Shown: positions 33,879 to 48,908, counted from the stretch's first letter. The stretch: DNA of 64,000 bases from Impatiens glandulifera (GCF_907164915.1 NW_025919337.1:119157-183156), one strand, 5' to 3'. The notes: generated by a model not told the origin, from the letters alone. Made by a program: numbers and translations.

Positions 33879-34618
33879 GAGAAATTTGACGAAATAACCC
33901 TAATAATAAGGTTATTTTCAAATTTAGCATTGGTATGATAAATTTATCAAATATAACCTTTTTCTATGGGCAAAAGACATGAACAAATCAAAGACCCATA
34001 CTTAACCAACAATCTCTGCAAAATTAGTCAAGTGAAACAATGTTAAGAAAGTTAAATGACAAATACAATTTTCGCAGGCGACAAATGCAATTTTCGTCTG
34101 CGAAAAAAAAAATATTTTCGCAGACGAAAAATGCAATTGTCGCTTACGAAAAATGCATTTTTCGTAGGCGAAAAATGCATTTCGCTTGTTGCACTAACAA
34201 TAAACACAATAAAAACATTTAGCCAGCCCCTAAAAGCATTCAACCACCCTAAAACTCTAAACCTAAACTATAAATGCTAAAACCTAAATCATTCTTCCAT
34301 TTCATCATTAATTCAAAGAAAACTACGAAAAACTAACCTGAAATGATGAAGGCGAACAACGTTTCCTCGGGGAGTTGATCGATCCCTTTGTTTTGTGGAT
34401 TCAATTGGATCGTCGGGGGAGAAGAAGAAGAGAGATTTGAGGGTGGGGAGAAGAAGGAGACTGAAATGGAGAGAGAGAAGGAAAATGGGTTGGGATATAA
34501 AAAAGGGCATAATTTTAATTAAGGGGTAAAGATGTCTTTTGCCCATGGAAAAAGGTTATATTTGATAAATTTATCATACCTATGCTAAATTTATCAGGGT
34601 TATTTCATCAAATTTCCC
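33879..34618. mobile_element. 740-bp non-autonomous TIR element, relative of the Pack element
   Basis: Termini GAGAAATTTGACGAAATAAC (left) and GGGAAATTTGATGAAATAAC (right, minus strand) start inverted arms of about 100 bases. The flanking 8-bp target duplication is AATAACAA (33871-33878, 34619-34626). The ends resemble those of the 5.8 kb element. The interior has palindromic TTTTCGCAGACGAAAAATGC-like repeats at 34070-34190. A minus frame (34313-34546) looks non-coding. Confidence 0.8.
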
Positions 34619-34929
34619 AATAACAATAGGTCTATATATACCTAAATTGAGTTAATGACATCTTCAAGATTCCTTCACAATTAATGACATCTCCAAGTTT
34701 GAAATAAAAGTATTGTGTATTATGTTAATAACAATAGGCTTATATATACATAATTTGTGATAATGAAAAGTTTAGAAATATTAAAAGTATAGAAATATTA
34801 AAAGTCTTTAAAATATAAAATGAAAAGTTATCCACCTATACATTTAATTATTTTGTTTAATATTCCCGCAAAAGAAAATAAGCGACACACAGTAGTGTTT
34901 GTTACGTAGTATTTGCATTATTAAAATTT

Positions 34930-36120
34930 ATTTTGTAAGTTCATATATTAATCGTTATTTTGGTTCTTAGATGAATAATAATAAGAATCTGATGAGGGTC
35001 GTCGCCAATAATCAGCCTATTGTATAACCACGATCGGAGGATTCATCTCGCAAATAACAAGAATCAATTTTCTCGTAAAACTCTTTGGCAAAAATCACCA
35101 CCACTGAATAATTGGGTTCTTCATTATAATACCAATTAGATGCATAAACTATTTGAAACTAAACTTTAGTCATACACAAAAATATGTCACTTGTAAGCAT
35201 ACCTCAGTTCTGAATCGAGTATCTGGAGATGAAAGGTTTAGTTGCACCTCCCAATCTTGTGAACTCAATAATATTCAACAAAAGATCATTAAAGATAATT
35301 ATAAGACAAACAGTTTACAAACTCAAATGCACCAAGATACAGAATGATACAGGCATAAAACAGATTATAATCTCACAATGATAACACCATTCTACTTTCT
35401 AGAGAACAAAACAACAGACTATTGTGAAGAAGGCCATTTAACATCAACAATTGAATCTATTTTAGTTTCTAACACCATTGAAAAGAGTAGAGAGTAGAGG
35501 ATGACTAACTACTATGGAGTCCAGACACTAAAACTGAATAAGTTGCCATTTGGCCAAGTTCAGTCAAAAACAAACATCACCCAGCTTAGAACAAATAAGC
35601 AAACAAACAGCAGAATATGAGCTATAAGTAGAGAAATTGTACCTTGTCTGAACAACTTTTGACTACACAGTTTTATCAGCTTTAACAAAATTGGAATTTG
35701 CATCCAAAATTAGAGATAAATTTTATAGTTAATTTAGGTTAAACAACAAATTAATGAAGAAAGGAACAGACAAACAAATTCTTCAACCAAATCAAACGGA
35801 GAAAATGTAAAATTATCACCTAGAATCTTGATAGGAGGATGGCGTAAAATCGACAAAGGGAATCTGTGGCTGGAGGAGGACGGAGCGGTGGAGGAAGAAT
35901 AGATTTGGGCGGAGAATCGTTTTTGGGGAGAATCTATCTGAACAGATCTGGGGCGGAGAAAGAAAGTGAGCGAGAGAAGCGGAAGAAGAAAGAAAGAAAA
36001 GTGAGCATCCTCGGTTATTACACATTTTCTACTAGTGCCAAATACCATTAAAGAATAGTAATTATAATTGAAATTCACGGTGTTATCCCTCCAAAAAACA
36101 TGAATTTTCCTTTTTTTACA
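34930..36120 (+). repeat. Diverged third copy of the Asn/Pro-rich fragment, with an insert
   Basis: The ends (34930-35145 and 36015-36120) match 17840-18150 of unit A. In between sit about 870 bases of other sequence, including a frame on plus starting MAGGGRSGGGRIDLGG at 35866 that resembles an exon or 5' UTR and was not recognised. Confidence 0.45.
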
Positions 36121-36219
36121 AAATCAGTTACACTACAACCGCAAGTTAGTAAAGCCTTATTATAAATTAATTTTTCATTATAATTTAAAATTTGTTATTG
36201 TTTGATCTGATTTGATTGT

Positions 36220-36790
36220 GACGTCTCTTAAACCGATTCTTACCACCAATAGGCTACCTTGGTGGGGTTATTATTATTATATATATATATATATATATAT
36301 ATATTTCCCAACCTTATATCTTCATTAGTTATATTGTTGATTTTTTTTTGTTATTCTAGTATACCGGACAATTTAGCAAAAGAGATGTATATGATAGGTA
36401 AAATAGTTATAATATTGTTCTTTGTGATTTGTAGATTAAGAGAATGAACTGTACAAAATTTGGGGATATTGCTGCTTTAATACATTCAAGATAAAAGTAA
36501 TAAATATTATGTTTTTAAAATAGATTATATTATTTTAATTGAATATTTGGTGTTAATTATTGAATCAATTGTAGGACAATAAAATCAGAAGAGCCTAATA
36601 TTCCATTAATTGTTAGATAAATAATTTATCTCAATTAATTCAAGATAATGGGGTAAAAAAATTGTCATATGTTATCATATCTTAGGCTTTTAATAATTGT
36701 AGAAGAAAAATGTATACATTAAGTTGAATGTGTTGTTTGGATTTTTAGATTTTAACATTAACCTTGTGTTGTTTTAGTGTGTCATGCTGT
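36220..36790 (+). repeat. Dispersed repeat, copy left of unit B
   Basis: Landmarks CTACCTTGGTGG, an (AT)n tract, TTGTGATTTGTAGATTAAG, CCATTAATTGTTAGATAAAT and TTGTTTTAGTGTGTCATG recur in the same order at about 50345-51970 in unit B. Confidence 0.65.
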
Positions 36791-37753
36791 TTTTTAATGA
36801 TTTTTCCCTTAACATTTTTGTTATACTATTGTCGTTAAGAAATAAAACTCTCATTTAAATTATTTTGAATATATAATTAATGGAAAAAAAAGTATAAACT
36901 CTAATTTATATTATTTCTCGGTATATATTATATATTATTATTTATAAAATATATATAATTATATATAAAATTAATTTAAAAAATATATAAAACAAATAAA
37001 AACTACAAAAAGTTAAAAAGTTACTAAACAAATATTATATTTTGAAACTATCTCCTAACAGATTATCTCAAAAAGTTAGTCAAAAATTGAATTAATTTAA
37101 ATTAATATATAAATTTAACTATTTAAATTTAAACAAATTTGTATTTAATATATTATTTATTCAATATTATTAAATATTTGAATAAATAAACTAGTTCACA
37201 ATTGAATAAATAAAAACCAAAAAAGGGACACATTAAATATTAATTTTAAATTCATTTATTATTTTTTAATTATTTTATTATGAATTATTTTTTTCATTAA
37301 TTTTATTATTAAATAGATTTACCTTATATAAATGATTTATAACAATTTCACAAATGATTTAAATGTTTATCATATTTCACATATTTCACATATTTATTTA
37401 GAACTATCTATTAACTGAAACATTTGAGTTTTTATTTATTTATTTAATTTATTAATATATACCTACCATATTTTAGAACATTATTTAATCTAAATTAATA
37501 TTCTAATAAAATATTTATAAAAAAAGTTTTTAAATGATTTTATTTTTTCCAAACCTATATTCAACTTTATTTTATTTTTTCTTAAAATAATTTAATAAAA
37601 TTCTAAATAAAAAAAGATATATAATTTCTTAAATAATATATGTATAAAACTTTCAAAATTCAAACTCTAACATAAATATATTTTACCAAAATATGTAACT
37701 TTTAATTTAATAAACATAAAAATATCTATATATATATATATATATATATATAT

Positions 37754-39133
37754 TGATTAATTTTTAAAGTGTCCGGATTGCCGGGTCGAGAATGTGGTTA
37801 ATTTGGATATATATGTGAGAGTAATTGGATATTTGAGTCGGATTGTGGGTTGATCCGCCATAAATTTAAAACGGTTTAAAATAAAATTAAAAATGCTATA
37901 TGTATATTTCAAACTCGTAACCTAATAAAATAAGTATAACCATTTAACCAACTAGACTAATAAGACTTTATATTTTAAATTCAATACCAAATTTGACGAA
38001 CGTGGGACATTTTAAAAAAATAAGTTCTTTTTAACTACTAATCTATATATATATATATGTAACGATGTTTAATTTTTAAAGTATCCAGATTGTCGGGTCG
38101 AGAGTTGTGGTTAATTTGGATATATATGTGAGAGTAAATGGATACTTGAGTCGGATTGTGGGTTGACCCGCCCGCCCATAAATTTAAAATAGTTTAAAAT
38201 AAAATTAAAAATGCTATATATATGTTTAGAACTCACAATCTTAAATACAAGTACAACCTTTAACCAACTAGACTAATAACACTTTATATTTTAAATTTAA
38301 CATCGAATTAGTTGAACGTATGATATTTTAAAAATATAAGTTTAACTTTTTAACTAACTAATATATATATATATATATATATATAATGATGCTTAATTTT
38401 TAAAGTGTCCGGATTGCCGAGTCGAGAGCTATAGTTAATTTGGATATATATGTAAGAGTAAATGGATACTTGAGTCGGTTTGTGGGTTGATTCGCCATAA
38501 ATTTAAAACAGTTTAAAATAAAATTAAAAATGCTATATGTATATTTCAAACTCGCAACCTAACAAAATAAGTACAACCATTAACCAACTAGATTAATTAG
38601 ACTTTATATTTTAAATTAAAATACCAAATTTGATGAACGCGAGACGTTTTAACAATATAAGTTCAATTTTTTAACTAAGTAATCTATATATATATAATGA
38701 TGCTTAATTTTCAAAATGTCCGGATTGTCGGGTCGAGAGTTGTTATTAATTTATATATATATGTGAGAGTAAATTAAAAATATTATCAAATTTTAACAGT
38801 AACTTTTTTTCTCGGTTATATATCTTTACTCGTGCAAATTCACGAGCTATATTTCAAAGTGTCCGGATTATCGGATCGAGAGCTGTGGTTAATTTGGATA
38901 TATATGTGAGAGTAAATGGATACTTGGGTTAGATTGTGGTTTAACCCGCCCATAAACTTAAACGGTTAAAAATAAAATTAAAAATGCTATAGGTATGATT
39001 TTTAACTTGCAACTTAATAAAAAAAGTACAACACTTTAATAAACTAGGCTAATAACACTTTATACTTTAAACTGAACACCAAATTTGATGAATGCGAGAC
39101 ATTTTAACAATATAAGTTCAACTTTTTAACTAA

Positions 39134-39168
<35 letters not shown>

Positions 39169-39771
39169 ATGCTTAATTTTTAAAGTGTCCGGATTGCCAG
39201 GTTGATAGTTGTGGTTAATTTGGATATATATGTGATAAAAATGGATATTTGGGTCGAATTGTGGATTGACCCACCCAAAAACTTAAAACGGTTAAAAATA
39301 AAATGAAAATGCTATAGGTATGGTTCAAACTTGCAACCTAACAAAACAAGTACAACTCTTTAACCAACTAGGCTAATAACAATTTATATTTTAAATTCAA
39401 CACCAAATTTGATGAGCGCGAGAAATTTTAACAATATAAGTTTAACTTTTTAACTAACTAATATATATATATATATAATTATGCATAATTTTTAAAGTGT
39501 CCGGATTGCCGGGTCGAGAGCTGTGGTTAATTTAGATATATATGTGATAGTAAATGGATATTTGGGTCGGATTGTGGGTTGACCCGCCCATAAACTTAAA
39601 ACGATTAAAAATAAAATAAAAAATCCTATAAGTATGGTTCAAACTTGCAACCTAACAAATCAAGTACAACTCTCTAACCAACTAGATTTATAACACTTTA
39701 TATTTTAAATTCAACTCCAAATTTGATGAACGCGAGATATTTTAACAATATAAGTTCAACTTTTTAACTAA

Positions 39772-39809
<38 letters not shown>

Positions 39810-40075
39810 GATGCTTAATTTTTAAAGTGTCCGGATTTTCGGGTCGAGAGTTGTGGTTAATTTAGATATATATGTGAGAGTAAATTGATACTTGGGTCGG
39901 ATTGTGGGTTGACTCGACTATAAAACTTAAAATGGTTAAAAATAAAATTAAAAATATTATAGGTATTGTTTGATCTTGCAAACTAACAAAACAAGTACAA
40001 CCTTTTAACCAACTAGCATAATAACACTTTATATTTTAAATTCAACACCAAATTTGATGAACGCGGTAGTTCATC
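37754..40075 (+). repeat. Satellite-like tandem array, unit B (about eight units)
   Basis: Same unit as at 3583-5560. The GTCCGGATT-type landmark occurs near 37770, 38080, 38405, 38717, 38860, 39187, 39498 and 39827. Unit B has one repeat (near 38080) with no counterpart in A, and longer (AT)n tracts. Confidence 0.9.
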
Positions 40076-40747
40076 ATTAGTTTTTAATCGGTCATAATTC
40101 TCTTTTAACTATGAGCTATAGATTTCACTATTATTAGTGAGGAATAATAGAAAATTTTCGTCATATTTATAAAGATGGGAAATTTGATCAAATGACCCTC
40201 AAAAGAGGGTCATCCTCAAAAATAACTTTACAAAATTCAGTTTTTATTTTTAATCTTTTTTTAAAAAATTTGACACTTTTACCCTTATTATTTTTTTTAC
40301 TTCCTTCTCTTTTCCCCATTTCTTCACGGCCGTCTTCCAGCCGCGACAGTTGCTCCCAAGCCGGCAATCTCCCGGACGATCGCCAAGCCCCCTAACGTGG
40401 GAAAGTTTCTTCGACACCTGACCCAAGTCCCAGTAGGATGATCGCAAGCCAGGGCGACGCTGAGCCCCGACGAGGCTGTGCTTCCTCAGGTTCTTTTACC
40501 TTCTATTATTCCTTTCTCATTTTAATCATTCAGTTTCTCTTTTACATGTTGAACAAACCTGAATGCAAGATTACTTTTAGGTTCTTAGTTTAGGGTTGAG
40601 CGTGGGGTTGAGCGTGGGGCGTGGGGCGTGAGTGGGGCGTGGATTCAATTGCAATTCAAGACAAACTTAGTGAGTTTCAGTGGCTTAGAAACTATAATCC
40701 TTTGTTTTCGATTCTGACTCTTTAATCACAATTATTTTCTTTTCCAG

Positions 40748-43114
40748 TGTAGCAGACGAACTAGGCGTTAAAGTTGGCATCAAGAACAAGAAAATAAATA
40801 TCTCTAATCCTAGAGTAAGAGAATTCATCCCAAGCTACTAATAAAATTTCCTGAATCCTTAAACTATCCAAGCTTGGTTGTTTCACTTGTTTGACCTGCC
40901 CGTATATGTATATTTTTAGTTTGATGTGCAATAAAAAAAATTACAGTGTGAATCTTTGTATGGTGTTATCCTCTTTCCATTTATAAAGGAAGTCAAGTTG
41001 TCCCATGAGAGTGAATCTATTAGAAGCCTCTGCTTCAGTGAGAACGTGTTCTTTCCAACCTGTTAATATTATCAATATTATTAGAACGAAAGGGAGCCAA
41101 AGTTTGCTCGCCTCCATTCTTCATATTTCTTTTGATATTTCTAAGTTTATAGGAAAAGATATAAGATGGTTTCCTCACCACTGGTGATGAGTAATCAACC
41201 CACCGCTTCCTCACTTCCGACACAAAGTTATGATACGAGGGAAGGACAATTTAGATACTAGTATATTGTTACAATCACGAATTCATTAGAAATTTGCTAA
41301 AAGTTGTGAGATTTTTCATACTATGATCAAATTATTTCTGGATCATGATTATAGTGTGTTTTTGTTGCTTCTTTTGGTATACAATTAACAGTTTACATCA
41401 TGATCCAAATATTGTAATTTTTGTTTCATTTGATATAGATATTATTTTCACTATCATTGTGATTTTTTACCCATATAACAAATCCATATTTTTTTCTGAT
41501 CATGATCAACAATTCAACATGAAAATTATATTCTGGATAATTGTTATAGAGACTTTTTTCAGCGAAAACATTTTATGGATACTTGTATTCTATTATGTAT
41601 TGAATTTGTGGACAAGTCATTTGGCTTTTGTTGTACTTTTGTTTGCAAAAATTAGATTCTAAACTGGTGAAGCTGTTGTAGGTAGCTTGGGAGTATGAAC
41701 AATTTTCAAGGTTGAGAATAACTGCAGCAACCCTCTCTGGACTATCCACGCCCCCCAATTTTCTAGAAAGTAGTGGTGGCCTTTTTGATAACAGGTAAAT
41801 TTTGAAATGTACGCTTTTATTCACATTTCAGCCGAGAGTGTATATGATGAAAACTAGTTAATTGATACTTTCTCTTTGTTGCAGACATTTTGGAAACGAG
41901 GCTGCCATTATTAAAAGTGTCAAGCTTGTTGCTTAGAGTATAGCAGTAAGTTTTTCACTTTCTATTGTCTTGTTAAATGCAAATATGTATTTCTTTATGT
42001 TTATGGAAGAGTTATTTATTTTGTTTCTTAATGAAGAAAATAATATCCCAACACTTATTTGAAAATTGTTAATATATGTGTTGTTCCATCTGACTTTTCA
42101 GAGACATATCTATGGTCACCAAGGAAAGAAGGGTGAAATTTTTGCTGAAAATAGCAGTTTAGCCGTCAACCCGTCTTATATCGCTTCATGGCTGGATCTT
42201 TAGTCACAAACTTCTCGAATGACACCATTTCTTACAAAGAATGATCCTCTTATAATCGCCTTAAAAAAGGTAGATTATACTTACAAAGAGTGATTGCCAT
42301 TTACCAATAAAAATATGGAACTAAGTTATATTAATCCATGTTACACTTACTAATGTTAAGAATTAGGAGAGCACACAAAAGAAGTGAATGTACATAATGA
42401 GGTGCTCGATGGGGTGTTCACATTCTACGATTCCATAAGCTCGAAGCTTTATATTTATCAGGTAATGATATCATTTCCCTACTTTTTTACCCCCTTCTGC
42501 TTAGACATGATTTGTTATCCACAAAAGTATGATATAATATTATAATTCAAATCGGAAACTCATTAAAGTATTCGTTAATTTGAGATCGGCCCTTAAACTA
42601 TTGTTTTATATATTATGAACAATTTTGATATGAACCATTTTTTGAACTATACTCTTTTCCTATCAAACTAATCATCGACATGACTATTTATGGAAATGAG
42701 GATTTTTATGTTCTTTTCTTTTTAAATTAACCAAAATAAAAGAATACATGAAAAATAATTCTATGTGGCTGATGGTTTTGAACATAAAAATATCCTTGAA
42801 TATTTTCGTATATAAAACTATTTGTATTTTCCACACTTCTAAGGAGAAAAATAAAATATTATTGGAGAAGATTTAGAGATTGTTTAATGAAAAAGTAAAT
42901 TATTTGGGGTTTTTATTATTTGAGTAATGCTTTAACATACTGTTATAATAGTTGTTATAATGTTGCCAGTGTAACATTTGATTTACTTTTGCTACTTGTG
43001 CTCGGATCCTGCCTGATAACCCTCTTCAGTTTTCTTGTTATAACAACCCGGGGTCTTGATGATCTCATTAGTCTGTTCAGACGACCACCTTCGCGTAAAG
43101 TGAAAACAGCTTGA
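40748..43114 (+). pseudogene. Nicalin 3' gene fragment, unit B
   Basis: Counterpart of 6257-8611 with the same exon pieces and the final exon ending FRRPPSRKVKTA-stop at 43114. It carries different disabling changes: TAG at 41934-41936 (after KLVA) and TAG at 42201-42203 (after SWLDL). It keeps an arginine codon (CGA) where unit A has TGA. It also retains VASVTFDLL at the last exon where A has VVSVTF. Confidence 0.85.
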
Positions 43115-43955
43115 GATTATCGCGAATAGCATCGAAAATTATATATAAAGCCTACAATAACACTGCGATTGATTACTAGGTATTGGCTTGACTCTTGCGT
43201 TTTGATTGATGATGTCTCTTTGTAACTTTTTATTGGCAACGCCCAAGGTCTTTTCTCACGTTGTATTGTTTCACATTGGTCAAGAGATATTTGATTAGTT
43301 TATGTAACCCCTTTCCCTTTTCTTTTCTTGGGCAACTATTAAATCAATGCAAATTTTATTCTAATTCCTTGATAATAGATACTAATCGATGCAAATTTTA
43401 TACTAATCAATGAAACTATTTAGTTTTCGAAATATTATTTCTCATCGTTTTGATCTGTATACTTCATTATACCATAAAGAGCTAAGATAAAAAAAAAATT
43501 AAAAAAAATCAGAACTTAAAAAAGAATAAGTTGTATTTCAATTTCCAAAGTGTTTGTTTTGAACATGTTTGTGATGACTCCAATAAATATAATATAATTT
43601 CCATCAAGACAAAAAAACAATCAATAACACGGTAATAAAGAGCTGTAAACTGTAGCCATTCATCCCGAAAAATACTAAACACAAAATACATTACTAAACC
43701 TTACTCAAAAGTATTCTTCCAATTGTACTGGCAGCATTACTAAACCTTACTCAAAAGTATTCTTCCAGTTGTAGTGGCAGCGGGGCCATTATTTGTGAGT
43801 GCAGATGAGCTTTTGCTTATACTCCTATTAATAATGTTTCATCATGTTTTTTATTCCAATAAAACCTGTAAATTCTTTTGATGACCTTAAAGATGGAATT
43901 CAATTTCAATTCCAAAGTCTAACAACAACAACCTGTTTCTGTTTCTGGAGCATGA

Positions 43956-44305
<350 letters not shown>

Positions 44306-44790
44306 AATGTTTTATCTTTTTTCTCCATGAATTCTATAACAAAAGAAAATCATGATGCACTGATTTCCCCACTTTTTGACTGACTCGTAAAAATGGATTT
44401 CACGCATGTATTAAAGATTGGATTCGGTGTATATGTATTTTCTATTGGGATGTGATATCTAAGAGAAAATGAGTTTCCAAATGAAGTCAATTGAGTATTT
44501 ATGAATAGCTTCAAATGGTTATGGAACTGTATCAAAGTAGTTGAGAATTGAAATGAACAGAAAAAGGAAAATCTATTTCTCTCTTTGTTTATCACTACTA
44601 ACCCTAATTCCTGAATGGAGATTGGAGTCAATCCTGGGTGTTGGGGAACCGAACACGGACCTTGTGCTCGAAGTCAAGACCCTATTTCTCTTTTCTTCTT
44701 GATCTTCTTCCTCACTAATAAACCCACCAACTCTGTTTTACCAGGGATGTCACATGATTTGTTTAAAATTTCCAATAGAAAAAAAACTTT

Positions 44791-44867
44791 TGCGATGAAA
44801 CTAGATCGATCAAACACTTGACCTTCAGATCTTCAGTCTGACGCTCTTCCAACTGAGCTATCCTCGC
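44791..44867 (-). tRNA. tRNA-Phe(GAA)-like sequence, unit B Pack element
   Basis: Minus-strand read: GCGAGGATAGCTCAGTTGG, anticodon GAA, T-stem AAGTG/TAGTT with an 11-base loop. The G-to-A change at base 4 restores a Watson-Crick pair with the T present on the 3' strand, but the T stem is further decayed. Probably a pseudogene. Confidence 0.65.
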
Positions 44868-44934
44868 TTATTAATAAAATTATTAAATTCATTTTACATA
44901 TTGCATGGTATGCAATTGAATTGCAATTAAATCA

Positions 44935-45310
44935 ACGCCCCACCCACGTCCAAGCCCACGCTCCACGCCACGCCCAAGCCCACGCTCCACGCCCCACCCA
45001 CGCCCACGCCCAAGCCCAAGCCCAAGCCCAAGCCCAAGCCCAAGCCCAAGCCCAAGCCCAAGCCCAAGCCCAAGCCCAAGCCCAAGCCCAAGCCCAGGCC
45101 TAGGCCCAAGCCCAAGCCCAAGCCCAAGCCCATGCCCACGCCCAAGCTCAAGCCCACGCCCCACCCCAAGCCCATGCCCACGCCCAAGCCCACGCCCAAT
45201 CCCACGCTCACGCCCAAGCCCACGCCTAAGCCCATGCCCCACCCATGCCCAAGCCCACGCCCCACGCCCAAGCCCACACCTCACACCCCACCCCCACGAT
45301 CCACGCCCCA
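44935..45310 (-). repeat. CCCAAG/CCCACG hexamer array, unit B
   Basis: Same array as at 10411-10890, contracted to about 375 bases. The pure CCCAAG core is at about 45007-45095. GGG every six bases lies on the minus strand. Confidence 0.92.
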
Positions 45311-46222
45311 TTCACAAACCATTCAGATGAAACTACATTTCTCGGATCAAACATTTCAAACTAAAACAATATAACTAACTAAGCATTTCAACCCTAAATC
45401 CTAACTAAAGCGTAAATCCTAAACTAAAACCCTAAAATCATAAAACTTCATACTCAACATGCAAAAAACGGAAAAATCATTGGGAGTAGAACTAACTATG
45501 CATTACTAACCTCAGTAATGTTGGGCGAACGTCGGGATCAGCGTCTCCGGGGCTTGGCGATCGTCAGGAGTTGGCCTGTTTGTGATTCCAGGGAGCAACG
45601 ACGGCTGGGGCTAGAGCAAGGTCGTCGGGGAAGATAGGGGGACGGCGGCTGTGGCTGGAGCAATGTCGTTGGGAAGAGATGGGGAGAAAACGGGAAGGAG
45701 AAAGGGGGGGAAAAGAAAAAGGAAAAGAAAAAGGAAAAGAAAAAGGAAAAGAAAAAGGAAAAGGAAGAAGAAGAAGAAGAAAAAGAGAAAAAAAGGTTAG
45801 TAAGGGTAAAAAGGGAAATTTTTTATAAAAAAAGTTAAAACTAAAATTTGATATTTTTTAGGTTAAATATGAGAATGACCCTCTTTTGAGGGTCATTTGA
45901 TCAAATTTCCCATAAAGATAGGGGATATAATTCAAATGGATATAGTAAGTCTCGTCTGGGCTACTTTAATGATAGTCTTTACATTTTTTTCTTTTCACTC
46001 GTAGTATGGGGAAGAAGTGGACTTTAGAGGTGAAACTAAATGAGTTGAGGAATCAAACTATATCAATTGTTTTAGAGATCGTTCTGCAATGTGAGAGTAA
46101 ATTGATACTTGAGTCGGATTGTGGGTTGACCTGCTCATAAACTTAAAATGGTTAAAAATAAAATTAAAAATGTTATCAAAATTTTACCGTAATATTTTTT
46201 TCACGGTTTTCTATATTATTAC

Positions 46223-47662
46223 CATGGTTTTGAAAACCGTTCCGGTCATTGACCCTTTTTTTGAACAAACTTTGGTCCGACCGGTTCAACCGGTTGAACC
46301 ACTGGTTGGATCGGATTTTAATTTAAAAAAATAAAGTCTATATATAATAAAATATATTAGTATATTACCATTTGAGAAATTATCCCTAATAAGTGGAGGA
46401 ACATTTTAATTTTTAATTTTCTATACATTCAATTGAAATTGAAATTGTCAATCAAAGCCTTATTTATTCCAAGTGAAAAAATGATCAAAATCACTCAAAT
46501 ACTACACATTTTTTAAAAGACATGTCATCTGTTTTAGAAGAAAACTAACCTAATGACAACTCAATTTTTTACTCTTAAATTCTGAATAATCTATTATAAT
46601 GTGCGGAATCATTTGAACATAAACAAAATATAAGACAGATATTTTTTTTTTAACATAAACAAAGAATGAGTGATGTTAATGGTATACAAAAATATAAGTA
46701 GGTTTGAAGCATCTTGTAGTCTATTAACATCTATATTTCGTTGTGATTCCATCTAATCGATAATTTTCTTTGTTCATTCTCAAAACTTGAAGTTCACTAT
46801 AAAAAAATACATGCTTTTGTAGGTAATATACACAAAATATACCTAATCTAATACAAAAGAAAAAGTAGCATCCAAACAGCAGAATTGGGTAAAATTACAG
46901 TTAGGGTTTGATTCATTCTTCTGCATTCAGTCATTTGGTTCAACCTATTGCAGCTGACTATATGCTGTATACTAATTCAATATGAAATCTGTGACCGAAA
47001 ACACATAAATGAACTTGCTTACTGTTACTATAAGTAGTAAAACCAAAGCAAACCCTCACGACTAATTCATCTGAGGATCATCAATCTTGGTATTATTAAC
47101 AACAATTAAATTATATATAGCAGAAGAGCTGATAACTGTAAGTAAATTTGGTAACATATCCCAACTAAGAAGCTTAATTAATCAGGATAAGGAATTAGAG
47201 GTTTCTTAGATCTATCTCGAAATCGATCAAAATACGATAAAATTCTGAATATCCAGATCAAATTAGCACCCTATAGTTTTACCTTGCTTCATGGTATTGA
47301 TTTGATTCCGACGAAAAGAGAGAGAAAGAAAACGGTGTCGCCGGAACTATAACTTTACCTTGCTTCAAGCAATGATTTGGTTCCACAGAAAGAGAGAGAA
47401 AGAGAACGGCGTCGCCGGAAACAGGCAAAGGGGAAGGAGACGAAGCTAACACACAGATGATAGAACAGATCCAGTCTTTGTTAAGAAAACCTTTCCAACC
47501 GGACATTTCCGGTTCAGATTTCCGGTCAAACCGTCTGGTCGGACCGGATTTTAGCCGGTTCGAAAGGTAACCGGAAAGAACTCAAAATCCGGACCGTCCA
47601 TCTAACCGTTTCGCGGTCGGACCAGTCGATCCGCCGATTGGACCGCGTATTTTAAAACCTTG
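46223..47662. mobile_element. Non-autonomous hAT-like element, 1.4 kb, unit B
   Basis: Same as 11790-13227. Here the 8-bp target duplication ATTATTAC is perfect on both sides (46215-46222, 47663-47670). No transposase was found. Confidence 0.8.
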
Positions 47663-47670
47663 ATTATTAC

Positions 47671-48036
47671 TCGTACAAATGCACGAGATAAATGCTAATT
47701 ATATATAATAATAAAATTATAAAATTCATGATTCACATTAATTTTAATTTGTTATTTATTTACGTTGTAATTAGTTTGAATTTTATTTGATTGAATTTGT
47801 GATAATTCATATCTACGTAGAATTTGTTTGTTTTCGTTTAAAGTTATTGTAATATTTATTAAGGTGTTTGGTTAATGGATTTAATTGTAACATATTCTTT
47901 TGATTATCGATACTTATGAACTTTCCATAATTATACTGATAGAATCTGTAACTTTTAATTTATTAAACATAAAAATTTATATAAATGATGGTTAGTTAAA
48001 CCATTTATTTTTAACTATCCAACCAAACCGGTCCGG
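47671..48036. other. Flank of the hAT element retained only in unit B
   Basis: AT-rich sequence beginning CTCGTACAAATGCACGAG, which resembles the CTCGTGCAAATTCACGAG motif in the satellite arrays. It has no gene, and in unit A it is replaced by the 4.4 kb private segment. Confidence 0.55.
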
Positions 48037-48379
48037 TTGGCAATAAATGGCAACCAACTAAAACTCGGTTTAGTCGATATTTTTTGTTTATCCATTTTTC
48101 TATTTTGTTTATTATCATCTTATTAGATAGGATAAAGTATAAAATGTTAAGGTTGTTTGAGTATTATCTAAACTTCCTTAACAAGGTACTTCTTTTGAAA
48201 TGGTGCAAAAGGTTCTCTTTGAAGTATAATAGCATTTGAGAATGGTTAATTAGATGCAAATATATGTCAGATTGGTTTGTTGTTCACTAAGAAGTCTAAT
48301 AGTCTAGTCTGTTCCTATTCCCTATCTGGTTAAATTCTTTTTTTTTCAATTATTTTACATTATTATTGTTATGTTGATT

Positions 48380-48810
48380 TTCTAAGTTCATATATTAATC
48401 TTTTTTTAGGTTCTTAGACGAATAATAATCAGAATCCCACAAGGTGTTTTGCAAATAATCAGAACCGAAGGCCTATTGTAAATAACCAAAACCGGAGGAT
48501 TCATATCGCAGATAACAAGAACTAGTTTTCTCGTCGGTCTTCACAAACTCTTTGACGACCATCACCGTCACCACCACCACCACCACCACCGCCACCGCCG
48601 CCTTATAATTGAGTTCCTCCTTATAATACCAATTATTATGGTGGACAAATATCATTAGAGAATAATAATAATTATAATTGGAATTCATGGTGTTATCCCC
48701 CTCGAGGAAATATGAATATTCCTTTTGCACTGAATAAACTTCTACTTAGGCAACCCGAATCTGCGTATACCTCTACACCAAGACCACCAGCTAGTAAGGT
48801 TTTATTATAA
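48380..48810 (+). pseudogene. Degenerate Asn/Pro-rich ORF fragment, unit B
   Basis: Counterpart of 17840-18260, with a longer CCACCA/CCGCCG proline run (48570-48600). It has the same internal stops, so it was already dead at duplication. Confidence 0.4.
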
Positions 48811-48908
48811 ATTAATTTCTCATCATAATTTAAAATTTGTTATTGTTTGATATGATTTTTCTTATTAGATGAAAGACCTCTTATAAACCCTAAATATGAT
48901 TCCATAGT

